DNA of 64,000 nucleotides from Jiella pacifica. Its GTDB lineage: Bacteria; Pseudomonadota; Alphaproteobacteria; Rhizobiales; Rhizobiaceae. Shown one piece after another: positions 62,017 through 64,000 of this stretch (positions are counted from its first letter, which is position 1; every line of letters begins with the position of its first letter). The DNA is taken from positions 186,001-250,000 of the forward strand of contig NZ_JAAAMG010000005.1 in NCBI RefSeq assembly GCF_010500815.1. Reading direction: 5' to 3'. Both the position numbers and the translations under genes were made by a program. The notes beneath the pieces were generated by a model, which saw only the letters and a list, made by a program, of their open reading frames with translations, did no database searches and was not told the DNA's origin.

Positions 62017-63168
62017 ATGGAAGATTCGGCTCGCGCGCCGCAGGGTTGGGCGGACGCCTCGGCACCCGCTCGACCGGCGGCTTCCAGTCCCGCCAATCAG
62101 ACGATCGGCAGCAGCGTCGACGTCAGGAGTGTGACCAAGTACTACGGGCATTTTCGTGCCGCGGACGATATCAGCCTGAGCGTCAGCCCGGGCGAGTTCA
62201 TCACCCTCCTCGGACCGAGCGGCAGTGGCAAGACCACGCTTCTGAATCTCGTCGCCGGCTTCCAGAAAATCGATGCGGGAGAAATCCTCGTCGACGGCAA
62301 GCCCATCCATCACGTGCCGACCCACAAGCGCGGCTTCGGCATGGTGTTCCAGGGCTACGCCCTTTTCCCCAACATGACGGTCACGCAGAACGTCGCCTTT
62401 CCGCTGCGCATGGCAGGCGTCGATCGGCAGACCGCGGAGCGACGGGTCGCCGAGACGCTCGAGATCATGCGCATGTCGGACCACGCGCACAAGGCGCCCT
62501 CACAGATGAGCGGCGGCCAGCAGCAGCGCGTCGCGATCGCCCGCGCGATCGTCATGCGCCCCAAGGTCGTCCTGATGGACGAGCCGTTGAGTGCTCTCGA
62601 CCGGCGCCTGCGGGAATCGATCCAGATCGAGATCCGTGATCTCCATCAGACCCTCGGCTCGACGATCCTCTTCGTCACCCATGACCAGGGCGAAGCGCTG
62701 ACCATGAGCGACCGGATCGCGGTGCTGAATGCCGGGCATATCGTCCAGGTCGGAACGCCCGTGGAAATCTATCGCCATCCGGTCGATCGTTTCGTCGCCT
62801 CCTTCGTCGGCGAGAGCAATCTGATCGAGGCGGAGGTGATGCAGAAGCGCGGGGACATGATGACGCTGCGCAACCGCGCCGGCTACACGTTCAGCGCCCG
62901 AAGCCGAAACGCGATCGACGTCGGCAAGGCGACGGTTCTGGTGCGCCCCGAGCGGATCACGATTTCGAACGAGGCCGGGAAGAACTCCATCCCGGTCACG
63001 GTGACGTCCGCACTGTTTCTCGGCGAGATCCTGCGTATCGAGGCCGAGATGGAAGGTGGGGAAAAGCTCCTGATCCGCTGTTCGGACAGCGCGCATCGCG
63101 GACTGCCTGCGATCGGCGGGACGCTCCACGCCAGCTGGGGCGCCGACGACTGCTGGATGCTGTCATGA
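62017..63168 (+). CDS. ABC transporter ATP-binding protein, PotA family
   Basis: The ATPase of a spermidine/putrescine-type importer (383 residues). Walker A GPSGSGKTT, Q-loop VFQGYALFPNMT, signature MSGGQQQRVAIARAI, Walker B VVLMDEPLSALD and switch VTHDQGEALTMSDR are intact, followed by a TOBE domain (TVLVRPERITI). The ATG at 62017 has AAGGAA about nine bases upstream; an in-frame ATG at 61990 would lie inside palindrome 3. It overlaps the permease gene by four bases. PotABCD-type systems import polyamines but also many organic acids. Confidence 0.92.
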   Translation: MEDSARAPQGWADASAPARPAASSPANQTIGSSVDVRSVTKYYGHFRAADDISLSVSPGEFITLLGPSGSGKTTLLNLVAGFQKIDAGEILVDGKPIHHVPTHKRGFGMVFQGYALFPNMTVTQNVAFPLRMAGVDRQTAERRVAETLEIMRMSDHAHKAPSQMSGGQQQRVAIARAIVMRPKVVLMDEPLSALDRRLRESIQIEIRDLHQTLGSTILFVTHDQGEALTMSDRIAVLNAGHIVQVGTPVEIYRHPVDRFVASFVGESNLIEAEVMQKRGDMMTLRNRAGYTFSARSRNAIDVGKATVLVRPERITISNEAGKNSIPVTVTSALFLGEILRIEAEMEGGEKLLIRCSDSAHRGLPAIGGTLHASWGADDCWMLS

Positions 63169-64000
63169 GCGCCCCGGCCCTCGACTTGCCCGCCGCCGGC
63201 TCGCGTGCGGTGCCGTTCTCGCAGCGATTGCGCAATCCGATCTGGCTGCTCGCGCCGGCGGTCATCTTCCTCAGCTTCATCTACCTCGTCCCGCTGATCG
63301 ACCTGATCCGCATCAGCTTCAACGGCTCGACACCCTGGATCCATTTCGAGCGGGTATTCTCGCTGCCGCTCTACTGGGATTCTCTCGTCAGGACGATGGG
63401 GATCTCGGTCACCGTCGCCATCCTTTGCTGTATCTTCGGCTATCCGACGGCCCTGATGATCCATCGCACGCGTGGCTGGGTCCAGGTCTTCGTCGCGACC
63501 ACCATCATCCTTCCCTATTTCATCGCGATCCTGATCCGCACCTACTCATGGATGGTGCTTCTCGGCCGCAACGGGCCGATCAACAAGCTCGCCGTCGCCC
63601 TCGGCATTTTCGACGAGCCGATGCAGCTCCTGTTCAATCGCGGCGCCGTGCTGCTCGGCATGACGGCCGTGCTTCTGCCGATCATGGTGCTGTCGATCTA
63701 TTCGAGTGTCGCCCGCCTCGACAGCGGGCTGACGCGTGCGGCCGCGGCGAGCGGCGCAGGGCCGATCGCCACCTTCTGGCGGGTCCTCCTGCCGCTCACC
63801 CTGCCGGGGGCAGGCGCCGGCTTTCTCCTGGTCTTCGTCATGGGCCTCGGCTTCTTCATCACGCCGACGCTGCTTGGCGGGCCGGGCGACCAGATGTTCG
63901 CCATGCACATCACCCAGCAGGCGAACTTCGTCACCAGCGAAGGCTTCCTGCAGGCTCTCGGCGTCGTCCTCCTGGTGATCACCCTCGTCGTGGTCGGTGT
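63165..64000 (+). CDS. ABC transporter permease, PotB family (partial)
   Basis: The N-terminal 278 codons of a PotB-type permease; the gene runs off the window. The first helix is in NPIWLLAPAVIFLSFIYLVP, and the EAA-type loop AAAASGAGPIATFWRVLLPL contacts the ATPase. Helices continue to the edge. The ATG overlaps the ATPase stop (ATGA). A second permease and binding protein are expected beyond 64000. Confidence 0.92.
   Translation, partial: MSAPALDLPAAGSRAVPFSQRLRNPIWLLAPAVIFLSFIYLVPLIDLIRISFNGSTPWIHFERVFSLPLYWDSLVRTMGISVTVAILCCIFGYPTALMIHRTRGWVQVFVATTIILPYFIAILIRTYSWMVLLGRNGPINKLAVALGIFDEPMQLLFNRGAVLLGMTAVLLPIMVLSIYSSVARLDSGLTRAAAASGAGPIATFWRVLLPLTLPGAGAGFLLVFVMGLGFFITPTLLGGPGDQMFAMHITQQANFVTSEGFLQALGVVLLVITLVVVG

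Overview
This window is chromosomal DNA from an alphaproteobacterium, very probably of the order Hyphomicrobiales (Rhizobiales). The evidence is high G+C, the gene order dut-coaBC-ubiB-ubiE / mutM-enoyl-CoA hydratase-rpsT-dnaA-dnaN-recF, the order lptC-lptA-lptB-rpoN-hpf-ptsN, a ROSE-like RNA thermometer on an hsp20 gene, and a cluster of GANTC (CcrM-type) sites upstream of dnaA. A family such as Aurantimonadaceae is possible but cannot be established here.

Layout. 1-3.4 kb: 3' end of argG, a DUF6653 membrane protein, cysK and a GGEEF diguanylate cyclase. 3.4-8.5 kb (minus): ubiE-ubiB, a FitA/VapB-VapC toxin-antitoxin pair, then coaBC-dut; the pair joins its neighbours by 4-base stop/start overlaps. 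8.6-16.8 kb (plus): mutM, enoyl-CoA hydratase, rpsT, a regulatory gap, a rhodanese gene overlapping dnaA, dnaN, recF and a MoeB/ThiF-type gene. 16.8-18.2 kb: an NCS2 permease split by a one-base deletion. 18.5-19.4 kb: hsp20 with RpoH-type promoter and thermometer, and a divergent structured candidate small RNA. 19.8-27.1 kb: lapA, ihfB and sppA (minus), then lptCAB-rpoN-hpf-ptsN (plus). 27.5-31.4 kb: a three-gene type VI secretion island (vgrG, a DUF6931-like gene, tagH).

31.75-39.97 kb is an acquired segment beside tRNA-Gln(UUG). It carries a broken integrase, a 43-residue membrane protein, an AdeRS-like two-component pair divergent from an AdeAB-like RND efflux system, a GNAT acetyltransferase, and remnants of two insertion sequences at the right edge. 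40-48.9 kb is a sugar or amino-sugar catabolic cluster: a D-threonine-aldolase-like enzyme, a frameshifted ROK regulator, a complete sugar ABC importer, a BadF-type kinase and a SIS isomerase. 49-50.5 kb is a gene graveyard (SMP-30, HMG-CoA reductase and MocR-type aminotransferase fragments).

50.8-61.7 kb is the most unusual part: a tightly packed ten-gene minus-strand operon encoding a two-subunit CoA transferase, a CaiB-type CoA transferase, a 2-hydroxyacid dehydrogenase, a class II aldolase, an FGGY kinase, a ThDP enzyme, a BisC-family molybdoenzyme, a CxxC peroxidase-like protein and a rhodanese. A PotAB-type ABC transporter diverges from it. The shared intergenic region holds a strong promoter and repeated GTTC...GAAC palindromes. 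It looks like an uncharacterised catabolic pathway under one repressor. The window ends inside the transporter permease gene.
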